Assembly: GCA_028713915.1 (NCBI GenBank)
Contig: JAQTNK010000035.1
Location: 1-46,406, forward strand
Length of the DNA stretch: 46,406 nt
Source: Rhodocyclaceae bacterium
Lineage (GTDB): Bacteria > Pseudomonadota > Gammaproteobacteria > Burkholderiales > Rhodocyclaceae
Direction: 5' to 3'
Positions 35,840 to 44,613 of this stretch are shown piece after piece. Made by a program: the position numbers and the translations under genes. The first letter of the stretch is position 1, and every line of letters starts with the position of its first letter. Below the pieces are notes generated by a model that was not told the origin of the DNA, did not search any database, and was given only the letters and a program-made list of their open reading frames with translations.

Positions 35840-37414
35840 TCAGTGGCCGGCGGGCTCGGCTTGCGCGGCGGCCGGCGCGGGCTCCAGCTTGACGATCACC
35901 CATTCGCCGGGCTTTCTTTCGACGAAGCTGAAAGCGACGGCGTCGCCGCGCTTGAGCTTGCCCAGCAATCCCGGATTCGCCAGCTGGAAGTCCATTGTCA
36001 TGCCGGGCCACTTGAGCTCCGCGATCGGCCCGTGAGTGATCGAGACGCTGCCCGCTTGCACATCGACCGCTGCGAGCTTGCCGACGCCCTGATGGCCGAC
36101 CGTCTTGGCCGCGGCGGCCTGGGCTTCGCCGCCGGATGTCGCGCCGAAGCCGCTGACTGCCGCCTTGAGGTTGCTCTCGGCGTCGATCAGGAAGTTGGCG
36201 GCGACGACGACCTGCTCGCCCGCCTTGATGCCGGCCGTGACGGCGACGAAATCGTCGCCGCGGGCGCCGAGCGTGACCTCGCGCGGCTCATAACGGCCGG
36301 CGCCGACTTGCACCAGGACGATGCGGCGCGCGCCGCCGTCGATCACCGCCGAGACCGGCACGGTGACGACCGCTCCCTTGGCCGCCACCGGCAGCTCGAC
36401 CTGGGCGTACATGGCGGGCTTCAGCAGGCCGCCGGGATTGGCGAGCTCGATGCGCACGGGCACCGTGCGCGTCTCGGCGTTCAGCGTCGGGTAGACGTAG
36501 CTGATGGTGCCTTCGAACACCTTGTCCGGATAGGCGTCGAATCTGACCTGTGCCTTGGCACCGGCCTTGATTAGGCCGATGTCGTTCTCGAAGACGTCGG
36601 CGACGACCCAGACGGCGGAGAGGTCGGCGACCTGGTAGAGCGCCTCTCCCGGCGAGAAGCGCATGCCCTGCACGGCCTTCTTCTCGGTGACGATGCCGGT
36701 TGCCGGCGAAAGGAAGGTCAACGTTCGCTTCGTCTCGCCCGACTTCGCCAGCGCCTTGACCTGCGCGGCGGAGATGTCCCAGTTGCCCAGCCGCGCGAGC
36801 GCGGCGTCGGCGAGCTGCTGCATGGCGGCGCGGGCATCGGGCGCGGCGTCCTTGAGCGCGGCCACGCCTTGCGCGGCGATCGCATACTCGCGCTGCGCCG
36901 AAACGAGTTCCGGGCTGTAGACCTCGAACAGCGGCTGGCCCTTGACTACCGGCTGGCCGGTGACGCTGACGTGCAGGCGCTCGACCCAGCCTTCGAACTT
37001 CGGCGCCACCGTGAAGACGCGCCGCTCGTCGACCTCGACGCGGCCGGCCGCGCGCACGCGGCGGTCGACGGCGCGCAGCTGCGCCGCTTCGGTGCGCACG
37101 CCGAGCTTCTGCACTTTCTCGCTCGATATCTTGATGACATTGCCGGCAGACGGCTCGCTGTCGCCGTCTTCGCCGGCATAGACCGCCACGTAGTCCATGC
37201 CCATCGGGTCCTTCTTCGGCGTCGGCGAAGTGTCGGGCAAACCCATCGGGTTGCGGTAGTAGAGCAGCTTGCGCGCCGTCGGCGCGGCCGCGGCGGCTGG
37301 CGCCGCCGGTTCGGCACTGCCGCGCTGGCCGAGCCGGTAGCCCATGCCGGCCGCCAGGGCCAGCGCGATCACGGCGGCGACGATGCCGGTTCCCTGCTTC
37401 ATCTTGCGGTTCAT
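35840..37414 (-). CDS. cusB: CusB-type periplasmic adaptor with C-terminal CusF domain
   Basis: This 524-residue adaptor has an N-terminal membrane anchor (about 7-25), then the heavy-metal-binding motif YYRNPMGLPDTSP ... KKDPMGMDYV, lipoyl/barrel-sandwich and alpha-hairpin segments (VYSPELVSAQREYAIAA), and beta-barrel motifs. A C-terminal copper-binding domain with ITHGPIAELKWPGMTMDF carries the His, Trp and two Met that bind Cu(I) in CusF. CusF is normally a separate protein, so this is a fusion. Its ATG overlaps the cusC stop by four bases (ATGA). Confidence 0.93.
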   Translation of the reverse strand: MNRKMKQGTGIVAAVIALALAAGMGYRLGQRGSAEPAAPAAAAAPTARKLLYYRNPMGLPDTSPTPKKDPMGMDYVAVYAGEDGDSEPSAGNVIKISSEKVQKLGVRTEAAQLRAVDRRVRAAGRVEVDERRVFTVAPKFEGWVERLHVSVTGQPVVKGQPLFEVYSPELVSAQREYAIAAQGVAALKDAAPDARAAMQQLADAALARLGNWDISAAQVKALAKSGETKRTLTFLSPATGIVTEKKAVQGMRFSPGEALYQVADLSAVWVVADVFENDIGLIKAGAKAQVRFDAYPDKVFEGTISYVYPTLNAETRTVPVRIELANPGGLLKPAMYAQVELPVAAKGAVVTVPVSAVIDGGARRIVLVQVGAGRYEPREVTLGARGDDFVAVTAGIKAGEQVVVAANFLIDAESNLKAAVSGFGATSGGEAQAAAAKTVGHQGVGKLAAVDVQAGSVSITHGPIAELKWPGMTMDFQLANPGLLGKLKRGDAVAFSFVERKPGEWVIVKLEPAPAAAQAEPAGH

Positions 37415-38685
37415 AAGTCTTCCCCGATCAGTCGTTCGATGTCGGCCAGGCGCGCCTGCTGCTCGGCCTGGGCCTTGACGATATCCTGCTTCGCCTTGCG
37501 GATCTGGCGCTGCGCGTCGAGCAGGGTGGCGAAATCCACCTTGCCGTTTTCGTAGCCGGCGAGCGCCGCCTGAAAGGTCAGATCCGCCTGCGGCAGCAGG
37601 CTGGTCTGCGCCAGGCTCAAGACGCGGCCGGCGGCGTCGATGGCGGCGAGGTTGTCGGACAAGTCCTCCAGCAGCTGGTTGGCCGCCGCCTCCTTGCGCG
37701 CGCGCGCGGCGTCGAGCAGATGCTCGGCCTCGCGTTCCTGGCTGCGGCGGGATTCCTGCTGCAGCGGCAGGTTGAGCTCGACCATCAGCTCCCAGTCGTT
37801 GACGCGATTGCGGGTCTGGGTCGGCGCGATGCCGAGGGTGAAATCCGGGTAGCGGTTGCGATAGCTCAGGTCGCGGTTCTTTTCCGCGGCGCGAATGCGG
37901 GCGTCGGCGGCGAAAAGCTGCGGATTCTTCGCCTGCACGCGCTCGGCCAGCGCCGCGTAGTCGAGGTGCGCCGGCGCCGGCAGCGGCCGCTGGCGTTGCG
38001 GCGCGGCCAGCGGCGCATGTGCCGGCCGCGCCAGCAGCGCGTTGAGGCGCGCTGCCGTGTGGTGGTAGTCGGTTTCCATGCCAATCAGCTCGCTGCGCAG
38101 CGCCGAGCGCTCGACCTGGACGCGGATCGCGTCCTGCTGCGGCACCAAGCCATTCGCATAACGCGTGTGCGTGATGGCTTCGATGCGGCCGATCAGGTCG
38201 ATGACGTCGCGGTTGAGCTCGATCAGCCGCGCCAGCGCGAAATACTGCGCGTAGGCGGTCTTGATGCGGGCGGCGAGATCCGCCCACGTCACGCCGGCCG
38301 CGCCCGCGGCGGCCTCCGCCTCGGCCTGCGCCGCCGCGCGCTTGAGGTCGCGCTTGCCCCAGAACGGCAGCGGCTGCAGCAGCGTGTATTTGGTGCTGCC
38401 GACGCGGCCGGGCAGGACGTTGGGGCCGGCGTCGGCGCCGTAGTTGGTGACGTCCATCAGTTCGGTGCGCAGCACCGGATCGGCCAGGGCGCCGGCCGGG
38501 TAGACGCGCTCGCCGGCCGCCGCGGCGTCGGCGCGCGCGGCGGCAAATTCCGGGTTGCCGGCGCGCGCCAGCGCCAGCAGCTCGTCGACGTTCGCCCCCG
38601 GCGGCGGCTCGGCCGCAGCCGGCGGCGCCCACGCCGCAACCGACGCCGCCAAGGCGAGCGCCGCCATACATGCATTGCATCTCAT
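37411..38685 (-). CDS. cusC: TolC-family outer-membrane efflux protein, CusC-type
   Basis: This 424-residue protein has a signal peptide (ends around PPAAAEPP) and the repeated TolC coiled-coil pattern, including LDYAALAERVQAKNPQLFAA and the conserved helix end GYENGKVDFATLLDAQRQ. It forms the outer-membrane channel for CusBA. The ATG at 38683-38685 has GGGAGA upstream. It overlaps cusB by four bases, showing translational coupling. Confidence 0.9.
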   Translation of the reverse strand: MRCNACMAALALAASVAAWAPPAAAEPPPGANVDELLALARAGNPEFAAARADAAAAGERVYPAGALADPVLRTELMDVTNYGADAGPNVLPGRVGSTKYTLLQPLPFWGKRDLKRAAAQAEAEAAAGAAGVTWADLAARIKTAYAQYFALARLIELNRDVIDLIGRIEAITHTRYANGLVPQQDAIRVQVERSALRSELIGMETDYHHTAARLNALLARPAHAPLAAPQRQRPLPAPAHLDYAALAERVQAKNPQLFAADARIRAAEKNRDLSYRNRYPDFTLGIAPTQTRNRVNDWELMVELNLPLQQESRRSQEREAEHLLDAARARKEAAANQLLEDLSDNLAAIDAAGRVLSLAQTSLLPQADLTFQAALAGYENGKVDFATLLDAQRQIRKAKQDIVKAQAEQQARLADIERLIGEDL

Positions 38686-38751
38686 CGTCGTTCTCCCGAC
38701 GTGCGCAACGCCGGCCGGGCCATGGCCCGGCAGCGCTCGCGCTCGCGACAC

Positions 38752-38776
38752 GGCGCGCCCGCGAGGCGGGCGCGCC
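38752..38776 (-). terminator. Strong hairpin between cusF and cusC
   Basis: GGCGCGCCCGC (38752-38762) and GCGGGCGCGCC (38766-38776) form an 11-bp stem with a three-base loop. It has no T-tract. It may reduce read-through or stabilise the cusF mRNA, allowing more CusF than pump. Confidence 0.5.
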
Positions 38777-38790
38777 TGACTTGGCGGACC

Positions 38791-39123
38791 TTACTTGGCG
38801 GCTTCGAGGCGGACGATGACGATTTCGCCGCCGACGTAATCGGCGAGGAAGCGCACTTTGTCGCCGACCTTGAGGCGCTCGACGGCGCCGGGAACCTGCA
38901 CCTTGAATGCCATCGTCATGCCCGGCATGCCGAGATTTTCGAGCGGGCCGTGGGTCAGCGTCAGCATGCTGCCGGCCTTGTCGATCTTCTTGACGACGCC
39001 GTCGGTGAGGGCGGCGGCCGGGGCGGCCATGGCATGGTGATCGTGATCGGCCGCATACGGCGCGGCGGGGAACAGGCAAAGCAAGGCACTGCCCATGGCA
39101 ATGCGCGACAAGACTCGTTTCAT
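38791..39123 (-). CDS. cusF: CusF-like periplasmic copper-binding protein
   Basis: This 110-residue protein has a signal peptide (ends PYAADHDHH). Its CusF beta-barrel carries LTHGPLENLGMPGMTMAF. The His and two Met ligands are kept, but the Trp that caps Cu(I) in E. coli CusF is replaced by Met (LGMPGM). A His-rich N-terminus (DHDHH) could add metal affinity. It would shuttle Cu(I)/Ag(I) to the CusCBA pump. Confidence 0.9.
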   Translation of the reverse strand: MKRVLSRIAMGSALLCLFPAAPYAADHDHHAMAAPAAALTDGVVKKIDKAGSMLTLTHGPLENLGMPGMTMAFKVQVPGAVERLKVGDKVRFLADYVGGEIVIVRLEAAK

Positions 39124-39201
39124 GGTGAAGCCTCCAGTATTCGCAGACAGGGATGCCGGGCAGGTTTCAGCCTGCCCATGATGCGGGACGATTTCCGGCG
39201 A

Positions 39202-39576
39202 TCAGGCGCTGCGTTTGGGCGGGTACTGGGGCGGTTCGGGAATGTGGCTCGACTGCTCGACCGCCGGCGCGGGAAGGAAAGCCTGCGCCAGCGGCAGGAT
39301 GACGGCCAATGTTGCGGCCGCGGGCATGTAGCCGGTGGCGGCGAGATGGCAGACGCCGCAGTTGTCGCAAGCCTGCTGATGCGACGGCACGGGCGTCGCC
39401 GGCGCGGCGGCGGCCGCATGATGGTAGGGACAAGCCGCCGTCTCTGCCGCGGCCGTTTGCACCGACGCGGGCACGGCATCGGCCATGCCGAGCTTCATGG
39501 TCAGGCCCGCCACCGCCTGCAGCGGCAGCCACAGGGCGGTGAGAATCAGCAGGGTGCGGGCGAAGACCGAGCGCAT
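39202..39576 (-). CDS. Small secreted or membrane Cys/His-rich protein at the head of the cus operon
   Basis: This 124-residue protein starts with a hydrophobic segment (FARTLLILTALWLPLQAVAG), has a mid-region ACPYHHAAAA and HQQACDNCGVCHLA, and a second hydrophobic stretch (AATLAVILPLAQAFL). The closely spaced Cys and His suggest metal binding, as in DUF2946-type proteins found beside copper genes, though the family match is not certain. It is the first gene of the copper operon, 78 bases before cusF. Confidence 0.7.
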   Translation of the reverse strand: MRSVFARTLLILTALWLPLQAVAGLTMKLGMADAVPASVQTAAAETAACPYHHAAAAAPATPVPSHQQACDNCGVCHLAATGYMPAAATLAVILPLAQAFLPAPAVEQSSHIPEPPQYPPKRSA

Positions 39577-39628
39577 GGTGGCGCGATTATAGGCACAGCC
39601 GGGCGGGGCGGCAACCGGCGCCGTGCGC

Positions 39629-39763
39629 TCACTGCTCGTCCTCGCGGATCTTGTACTGCGAGGCGCAGCTTCTGCTGCGTCTGCGGCGGCACCTGGGCGT
39701 GGCGCGCGAACTCGATGGTGTAGCTGCCCTGGCCGCCGGTCAGCGGCTTCAGGCGCGAGGCAT
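39629..39763 (-). pseudogene. Displaced 3'-end fragment of the EF-G-like gene
   Basis: Positions 39631-39763 repeat 40644-40775, the last 132 bases of the EF-G-like gene, in the same orientation with two substitutions and one inserted base that shifts the frame. It has no start and cannot encode a protein. With the intact 3' end, it forms direct repeats around the toxin-antitoxin segment. Confidence 0.9.
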
Positions 39764-39799
39764 GGCTAAAGGGGCCAGGCTCGAATATCTGATTGCCCG

Positions 39800-40153
39800 T
39801 CAAGCCGCCCGCGCCAGCGCCACACGAATTTCGACGGCATCGAAGGGAACAGTCACCGTATCGTCTTCGGTGCGCTCGACCAGTCCGAGGTCGACGAGAC
39901 GCCCGATGTCGGCATGCACGTTCGAGTAATTACGTTCGGCCGCCTTTGCCAATGCGTACACGCTCACCGGCCCGAGGCCGCGCAAAGTATTGAGCAGGTC
40001 GAGGCGGGCCGGCGTCAGTTCGGCGAACAGCATGCGCGCCGACTCGAAGGACAGCCGATAATCCGGCGCGCGTCCGCGTTTCGTCTCCGCGATCTGTTCG
40101 CGCGCGGCATTGAACACGGAACCCTTGCGGCCTACTTCGATGATGGCTTTCAT
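39800..40153 (-). CDS. HTH transcriptional regulator, probable antitoxin of a TumE-type pair
   Basis: This 117-residue protein has a winged-helix region (LDLLNTLRGLGPVSVYALAK, then ERNYSNVHADIGRLVDLGLVERTEDD) like regulators paired with DUF6516/TumE toxins. Its ATG overlaps the toxin stop (ATGA), the usual coupled toxin-antitoxin order with the toxin first. It would neutralise the toxin and repress the operon. The frame is intact even though the toxin is not. Confidence 0.8.
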   Translation of the reverse strand: MKAIIEVGRKGSVFNAAREQIAETKRGRAPDYRLSFESARMLFAELTPARLDLLNTLRGLGPVSVYALAKAAERNYSNVHADIGRLVDLGLVERTEDDTVTVPFDAVEIRVALARAA

Positions 40154-40433
40154 GGCTTGCTCCAGTTCGTTACGTCACGCTCGGAATCGGCCAGCAGTTC
40201 GTCCAACGTGACGAAGGCGTAGTCGGACTCGACGCCATCCAGTGCCGGTGATCGCCCTTGCCGCGCTCGTTGCCGTAGCGCACGAAGCATTCGCCTGGCA
40301 GACCGAAGAACAGACGGTACTTGTAAAGATGCGTGCAAGGCGGCAACGGCTCAGCCAGTTCCCACACCACGACCTCGACAATCGAACCGTTGTCGCGGAT
40401 TTCCTTGGCCTGGGCGATCAGCGTCGCGTTCAT
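40150..40433 (-). pseudogene. TumE/DUF6516-type toxin gene with a single-base frameshift
   Basis: The first frame reads MNATLIAQAKEIRDNGSIVE and on to KYRLFFGLPGECFVRYGNER and GKGDHRH, the DUF6516 pattern. After GDHRH (near 40241) the family sequence continues only in the next frame, as DGVESDYAFVTLDELLADSE to the stop that overlaps the antitoxin ATG. One missing base explains both halves. Either the toxin is inactivated or the assembly has an error here. Confidence 0.82.
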
Positions 40434-40434
40434 C

Positions 40435-40470
40435 TATTGCATAGTAGCAATATATTGCGCAGGCACAATA
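40435..40470 (-). promoter_or_regulatory. Toxin-antitoxin promoter with repeated operator half-sites
   Basis: On the minus strand -35 TTGTGC (40463-40468), a 16-base spacer and -10 TACTAT (40441-40446) lie before the ATG. The spacer carries the palindrome GCAATATATTGC (40447-40458). Further half-sites TATTGC (40435-40440) and ACAATA (40465-40470) flank it, fitting autorepression. Confidence 0.65.
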
Positions 40471-40641
40471 GCATGGGCGATTGGCCCGCGGCTCCTTGCC
40501 GTCAGCCCCCCCAGGCTCAATCCGGGTCGTCTTGTACGCCGACCTCGCCCCTGTCAAGACGATCAACGACGCCCGCGGCGGCGCCGCCGGCGATGCCGCG
40601 CCGAAGGCGCTCGCCGTCTCTCGCGGCGCCCCCTTCCCGCC

Positions 40642-42693
40642 CTACTGCTCGTCCTCGCGGATCTTGTACTGCGAGGCGAGCTTCTGCTGCATCTGCGGCG
40701 GCACCTGGGCGTGGCGCGCGAACTCGATGGTGTAGCTGCCCTGGCCGCCGGTCAGCGACTTCAGGCGCGAGGCATAGCCGTCGATCTCCGCCAGCGGCAC
40801 TTCGCCAGCGATGGCCATGCTGCCGTGGCCGCGCGGCGTCGTGCCGGTGACGTGGCCGCGGCGGGCGGCGAGGTCGCCGGCGAGATCGCCCATGTTGGCT
40901 TCCGGCGCGATCACTTCGATGTTCACGATGGGTTCGAGGACGATCGGCGCGGCAGCCTGGATCGCCGCGATGGTGGCCTTGCGCCCGGCCGTGACGAAGG
41001 CGACTTCCTTGCCGTCGACCGGGTGCGTCTTGCCGTCATAGACGATGACGCGCAAGTCCTCGACCGGGTAGCCGGCGACGACGCCGTCGTCGAGCGCCTG
41101 GCGCACGCCCTTCTCGACGGCCGGCATGAACACGCCGGGAATGACGCCGCCCTTGACCGCATCGACGAACTCGAAGCCTGCCCCGCGCGCCAAGGGTTCG
41201 ATGCGCAGATAGACCTCGCCGAACTGGCCGGCGCCGCCGCTTTGCTTCTTGTGGCGGCAATGGCCTTCGGCATTGGCGGTGATGGTCTCGCGATAGGGAA
41301 TGCGCGGCGGCTTGGTGTCGAGTTCCATCTTGAACTGGCCCGACATTTTCTCCAGCTTGTAGCGCAGGTGCATTTCGCCCAAGCCGCGAATCACGGTTTC
41401 GTGCGTGGTCGGATGGCGCTCCATCCTGAAGCACGGGTCTTCGAGCTCGAGCTTGTGCAGGATGTCGAAGAGGCGCTGCTCGTCGCCCTTCTTCTTCGTC
41501 TCGACGGCGAGGCCCTGCATCGGCTTGGGGAATTCCAGCGGCGCCAGAAAGATGTGGTCCTCGTCGTGCGAGTCGTGCAGCACGGCGTCGAACTCGATCT
41601 CCTCGACCTTGGCGATGGCGCCGATGTCGCCGGGGAACAGCTCGTCGACTTCGACGTAGTCCTTGCCCTGGACCTGGTAGAGGTGGCCGACCTTGAAGGG
41701 GCGTTTGCCATCGCCAACGAACAGCTGTGAATCGCGCCGCATCGTTCCCTGGTGCACGCGAAAGACGCCGACCTTGCCCATGTAGGGATCGACGACCATC
41801 TTGAAGACGTGCGCCAGCACGTGCTGGGCGGGATCGGCCGCGCGCTGGAAGGCGACGGCGTCGCTGCCCGGCAGTCCGCGATAGAAGGGCGGCGGGTTGC
41901 CCTCGGCCGGATTGGGCGCGAGCTTCGCCAGGACATGCAGCAGTTCGCCGATGCCGGCGCCGGTGCGCGCCGAGACGAACAGCACGGGAATCAGGTGGCC
42001 GTCGCGCAAGGCCTTCTCGAACGCGGCGTGCAGCTCGTCGGGCGTCGGGTCCTTGCCGTCGTCGAGGTAGCGCGCCATCAGCGCTTCGTCTTCCTCGACG
42101 AGCTGGTCGATGAGGTCGCGGTGGGCGTGCTCGACGGTGTCGATATCGGCTTCGCCGGCGGCGTGCTCGAGCACTTCGACGACGTCGCGGCCGCCGTGCG
42201 CCGGCAGGTCGAGGAACATGCACTCCTTGCCGAAGCGGGCGCGGATGTCGGCGACGAGGCCGGCGAGGTCGACGTTGTCGGCGTCGATCTTGTTGATGAC
42301 GAGCATGCGGCAAAGGCCGCGGTCCTTGGCCCATTTCATCATGCGCTCGGTCATCAGTTCGACGCCGGTCTGGGCGTTGACCACCACCAGCGCGGTATCG
42401 ACGCCCGCCAGCGCCGAGATGGCCTGGCCGGCGAAATCGGGATAGCCCGGGGTATCGATGAGATGGACGTGCATGTCCTCCCAGGCGAAATTGACGAGCG
42501 CCGAATTGAGCGAATGGCCGGCCGTTTTTTCCTGCGCATCAAAGTCGCAGACGGTATTGCCCTTCTCGACGCTGCCCTTGGCCGGGACGGCGCCGGCCTT
42601 GTGCAGCAGGGTCTCGGCCAGCGTGGTCTTGCCGGCACCGCCATGCCCGACGAGGGCAACGGCACGAATGGCGGAAGTATCGTAACTCGGCAT
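40642..42693 (-). CDS. Elongation factor G-like GTPase (EF-G-2 type paralogue)
   Basis: This 683-residue protein has EF-G domains in order: G domain with P-loop GHGGAGKTTLAE and NKID, domain II, domain III, domain IV with HKKQSGGAGQFGEVYLRIEP, and domain V with TGTTPRGHGSMAI. The G3 motif is DTPGYPDF, where canonical EF-G has DTPGHVDF, so the catalytic His is Tyr. This marks the EF-G-2-like branch rather than the housekeeping FusA. Its role (translocation, recycling or something else) is unclear. The ATG follows AAGGGG. Its 3' end is repeated downstream. Confidence 0.9.
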   Translation of the reverse strand: MPSYDTSAIRAVALVGHGGAGKTTLAETLLHKAGAVPAKGSVEKGNTVCDFDAQEKTAGHSLNSALVNFAWEDMHVHLIDTPGYPDFAGQAISALAGVDTALVVVNAQTGVELMTERMMKWAKDRGLCRMLVINKIDADNVDLAGLVADIRARFGKECMFLDLPAHGGRDVVEVLEHAAGEADIDTVEHAHRDLIDQLVEEDEALMARYLDDGKDPTPDELHAAFEKALRDGHLIPVLFVSARTGAGIGELLHVLAKLAPNPAEGNPPPFYRGLPGSDAVAFQRAADPAQHVLAHVFKMVVDPYMGKVGVFRVHQGTMRRDSQLFVGDGKRPFKVGHLYQVQGKDYVEVDELFPGDIGAIAKVEEIEFDAVLHDSHDEDHIFLAPLEFPKPMQGLAVETKKKGDEQRLFDILHKLELEDPCFRMERHPTTHETVIRGLGEMHLRYKLEKMSGQFKMELDTKPPRIPYRETITANAEGHCRHKKQSGGAGQFGEVYLRIEPLARGAGFEFVDAVKGGVIPGVFMPAVEKGVRQALDDGVVAGYPVEDLRVIVYDGKTHPVDGKEVAFVTAGRKATIAAIQAAAPIVLEPIVNIEVIAPEANMGDLAGDLAARRGHVTGTTPRGHGSMAIAGEVPLAEIDGYASRLKSLTGGQGSYTIEFARHAQVPPQMQQKLASQYKIREDEQ

Positions 42694-42959
42694 CTCATTC
42701 CCCTTATTGTTGGCCGGTCCGCTGCGCCGCCGGGAGACGCCGCAGGAAGGGCTGGATACGGACGCGAATGATTTTACCCCCGTCCGCACGGCGCTGATAA
42801 ATGCATCGGTGATTCCGATCAGCAAGTTTGCTCGGCAACCACTATGTACTTGGGCATATTTCGCGTGCTATAAATCGCAACGGCCAAGAAGATGCCATAT
42901 TCCCGCAAATGCGGAGACCCGGGGAGGCAGTTGCCTCCGCGACGAAAGGAAGCCAAGCA
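42694..42959. other. Intergenic region between EF-G-like gene and chemoreceptor
   Basis: This 266-base gap holds a small palindrome ATCGG-TGATT-CCGAT (42805-42819), an AT-rich GCTATAAAT box near 42868-42875 that could be a -10 for the chemoreceptor, and a hairpin GGAGGCA/TGCCTCC (42923-42929 and 42932-42938) before its ribosome site. No gene is visible. Confidence 0.4.
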
Positions 42960-44579
42960 ATGCAAGCGCTGCGCAATCTGAAGATCTGGGTACGCCTCGT
43001 TGTCGGCATTTCCGCGATCCTGGTCATCGCCGGTTCCGGCTTGATCGCCTGGACCACGCTGCAGCAGCGCGACACCGCGATCCAGCAGGCCCAGGACTTC
43101 TCGATGAGCGTGCATCGCATGACCATGGCGAGCCTGACCGGCATGATGATCACCGGCACCATCGCCCAGCGCGCCGTGTATCTCGACCAGGTGCGGCAAT
43201 CGGAGGAAATCCGCGGCCTCCAGGTCATCCGCAGCGATGCCGTGGTCAAGCAATTCGGCGCCGGCGCCAGCGGCGAAAGCGAAAGCGACGCCATCGAGCG
43301 CGGCGTCATGGAGACGAAGCAGCCGCACTTCGAAGTCATCGACGACAGCGGCGGCGAAAGCCTGCGGGCGATCATCCCGGTGATTGCGCAGACGAACTAC
43401 CTCGGCAAGAACTGCCTGACTTGCCACCTCGTGCCCGAAGGCACGGCGCTGGGCGTCGTCAGCATGCGCATTTCGCTCGACAAGCTGAACCAGTCGATGC
43501 TGGCGTTCCGCCTGAAGACCATGCTTGCCGCCTTCGGCCTGATCCTGCCGGTGATCGCCTTCGTCTATTTCTCGATCAAGGGCTCCGTGACGCGGCCGCT
43601 CGGCGACGTCACGGTCAGCCTGCGCGACATCGCCGAAGGCGAAGGCGACCTGACGCGCCGCCTCGCCGTCGCGGGCCGCGACGAGATCGGCGACATGGCG
43701 CTCGCCTTCAACGTCTTCATGGAGAAGCTGCAGGGCATCATCGGCGAAGTGAAATCCGGCGCCCACGAAGTCCAAAGCGCGGTGGACGAACTCGCCGTCA
43801 TGTCGCAGCGGGTCGCCGCCAACTCGCAGCAGGCGAGCCAGGATGCCTACGCCATGGCGACGCAGGTCGAGATCATGACCTACACGCTCGACGGCCTCGC
43901 CAACCAGGCCGAGGAAGTGCAGCGGACGTCGGCCGCATCGAACGAACATTCGGCGCATGGCGGCGAGATCATCCATGCCGCCGGCACCGAGATGGGCCAG
44001 ATCACCAGCGCCGTCAACGCATCCTCGCAGATCATCCAGAACCTGGGGCAGCATTCCGACCAGATTTCGCAGATCGTCAACGTCATCAAGGAAATCGCCG
44101 ACCAGACCAACCTGCTGGCGCTGAACGCCGCCATCGAGGCCGCGCGCGCCGGCGAGCAAGGCCGCGGCTTCGCCGTCGTCGCCGACGAAGTGCGCAAGCT
44201 CGCCGAGCGCACCAGCAACTCGACGCAGGAGATCACCGCCATGATCGAGAAGATCCAGAGCGGCACCCGCCTGGCGATCCAGAGCATGGAATCCGGCGTC
44301 GCCCGCGTCGGCGCCGGCGCGGCCTTGGCCGAGCAGGCCGGCGTGGCCATCAACCTGATCAAGGACGGCGTCGGCCAGGTCGTCGGCGCCGTCGATGAAA
44401 TTTCGGCGTCGCTCAAGGCGCAGGCGCTCTCCAACGGCGAAAACGCGCACAAGGTGGAAAATATCGCGCGCCTGTCGGAGGAGAACAGCACCGCCTTCCA
44501 CGAGACGGCGAAAACAGTGCAATATATCGACGAGCTGGCCCGCAATCTCGGCAGTCTCGTCGGCCGCTTCAAGACCTGA
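42960..44579 (+). CDS. Methyl-accepting chemotaxis protein with c-type haem sensor domain
   Basis: This 539-residue chemoreceptor has a first transmembrane helix (about 12-32) and a periplasmic domain with a c-type haem motif CLTCH (152-156), like Tll0287/DUF3365-type sensors. A second helix (about 184-206), a HAMP domain ([25 protein letters not shown]) and a signalling domain with the hairpin tip [41 protein letters not shown] follow. It would sense redox state, oxygen or a haem ligand and signal to CheA. AAGGAAG precedes the ATG. A CZB protein follows 34 bases later. Confidence 0.92.
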   Translation: MQALRNLKIWVRLVVGISAILVIAGSGLIAWTTLQQRDTAIQQAQDFSMSVHRMTMASLTGMMITGTIAQRAVYLDQVRQSEEIRGLQVIRSDAVVKQFGAGASGESESDAIERGVMETKQPHFEVIDDSGGESLRAIIPVIAQTNYLGKNCLTCHLVPEGTALGVVSMRISLDKLNQSMLAFRLKTMLAAFGLILPVIAFVYFSIKGSVTRPLGDVTVSLRDIAEGEGDLTRRLAVAGRDEIGDMALAFNVFMEKLQGIIGEVKSGAHEVQSAVDELAVMSQRVAANSQQASQDAYAMATQVEIMTYTLDGLANQAEEVQRTSAASNEHSAHGGEIIHAAGTEMGQITSAVNASSQIIQNLGQHSDQISQIVNVIKEIADQTNLLALNAAIEAARAGEQGRGFAVVADEVRKLAERTSNSTQEITAMIEKIQSGTRLAIQSMESGVARVGAGAALAEQAGVAINLIKDGVGQVVGAVDEISASLKAQALSNGENAHKVENIARLSEENSTAFHETAKTVQYIDELARNLGSLVGRFKT

Positions 44580-44613
44580 ATCGTTACAGCCAAGACAGAA
44601 GAGGGGAAACGCA

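Noticed and set aside
42798-42821. Sigma-28 promoter for the chemoreceptor
   Set aside because: TAAA and TCCGATCA are present, but the spacing is about 12 instead of 15 bases.
42849-42875. Sigma-54 promoter near the chemoreceptor
   Set aside because: A GG and a GC dinucleotide occur, but with eight instead of ten bases between them.
42895-42959. Cyclic di-GMP riboswitch upstream of the chemoreceptor
   Set aside because: The GCAAA and GACG-A-AAGG-like bits resemble the GEMM core, but the core order and the GACGCAAAGCC segment are not present.
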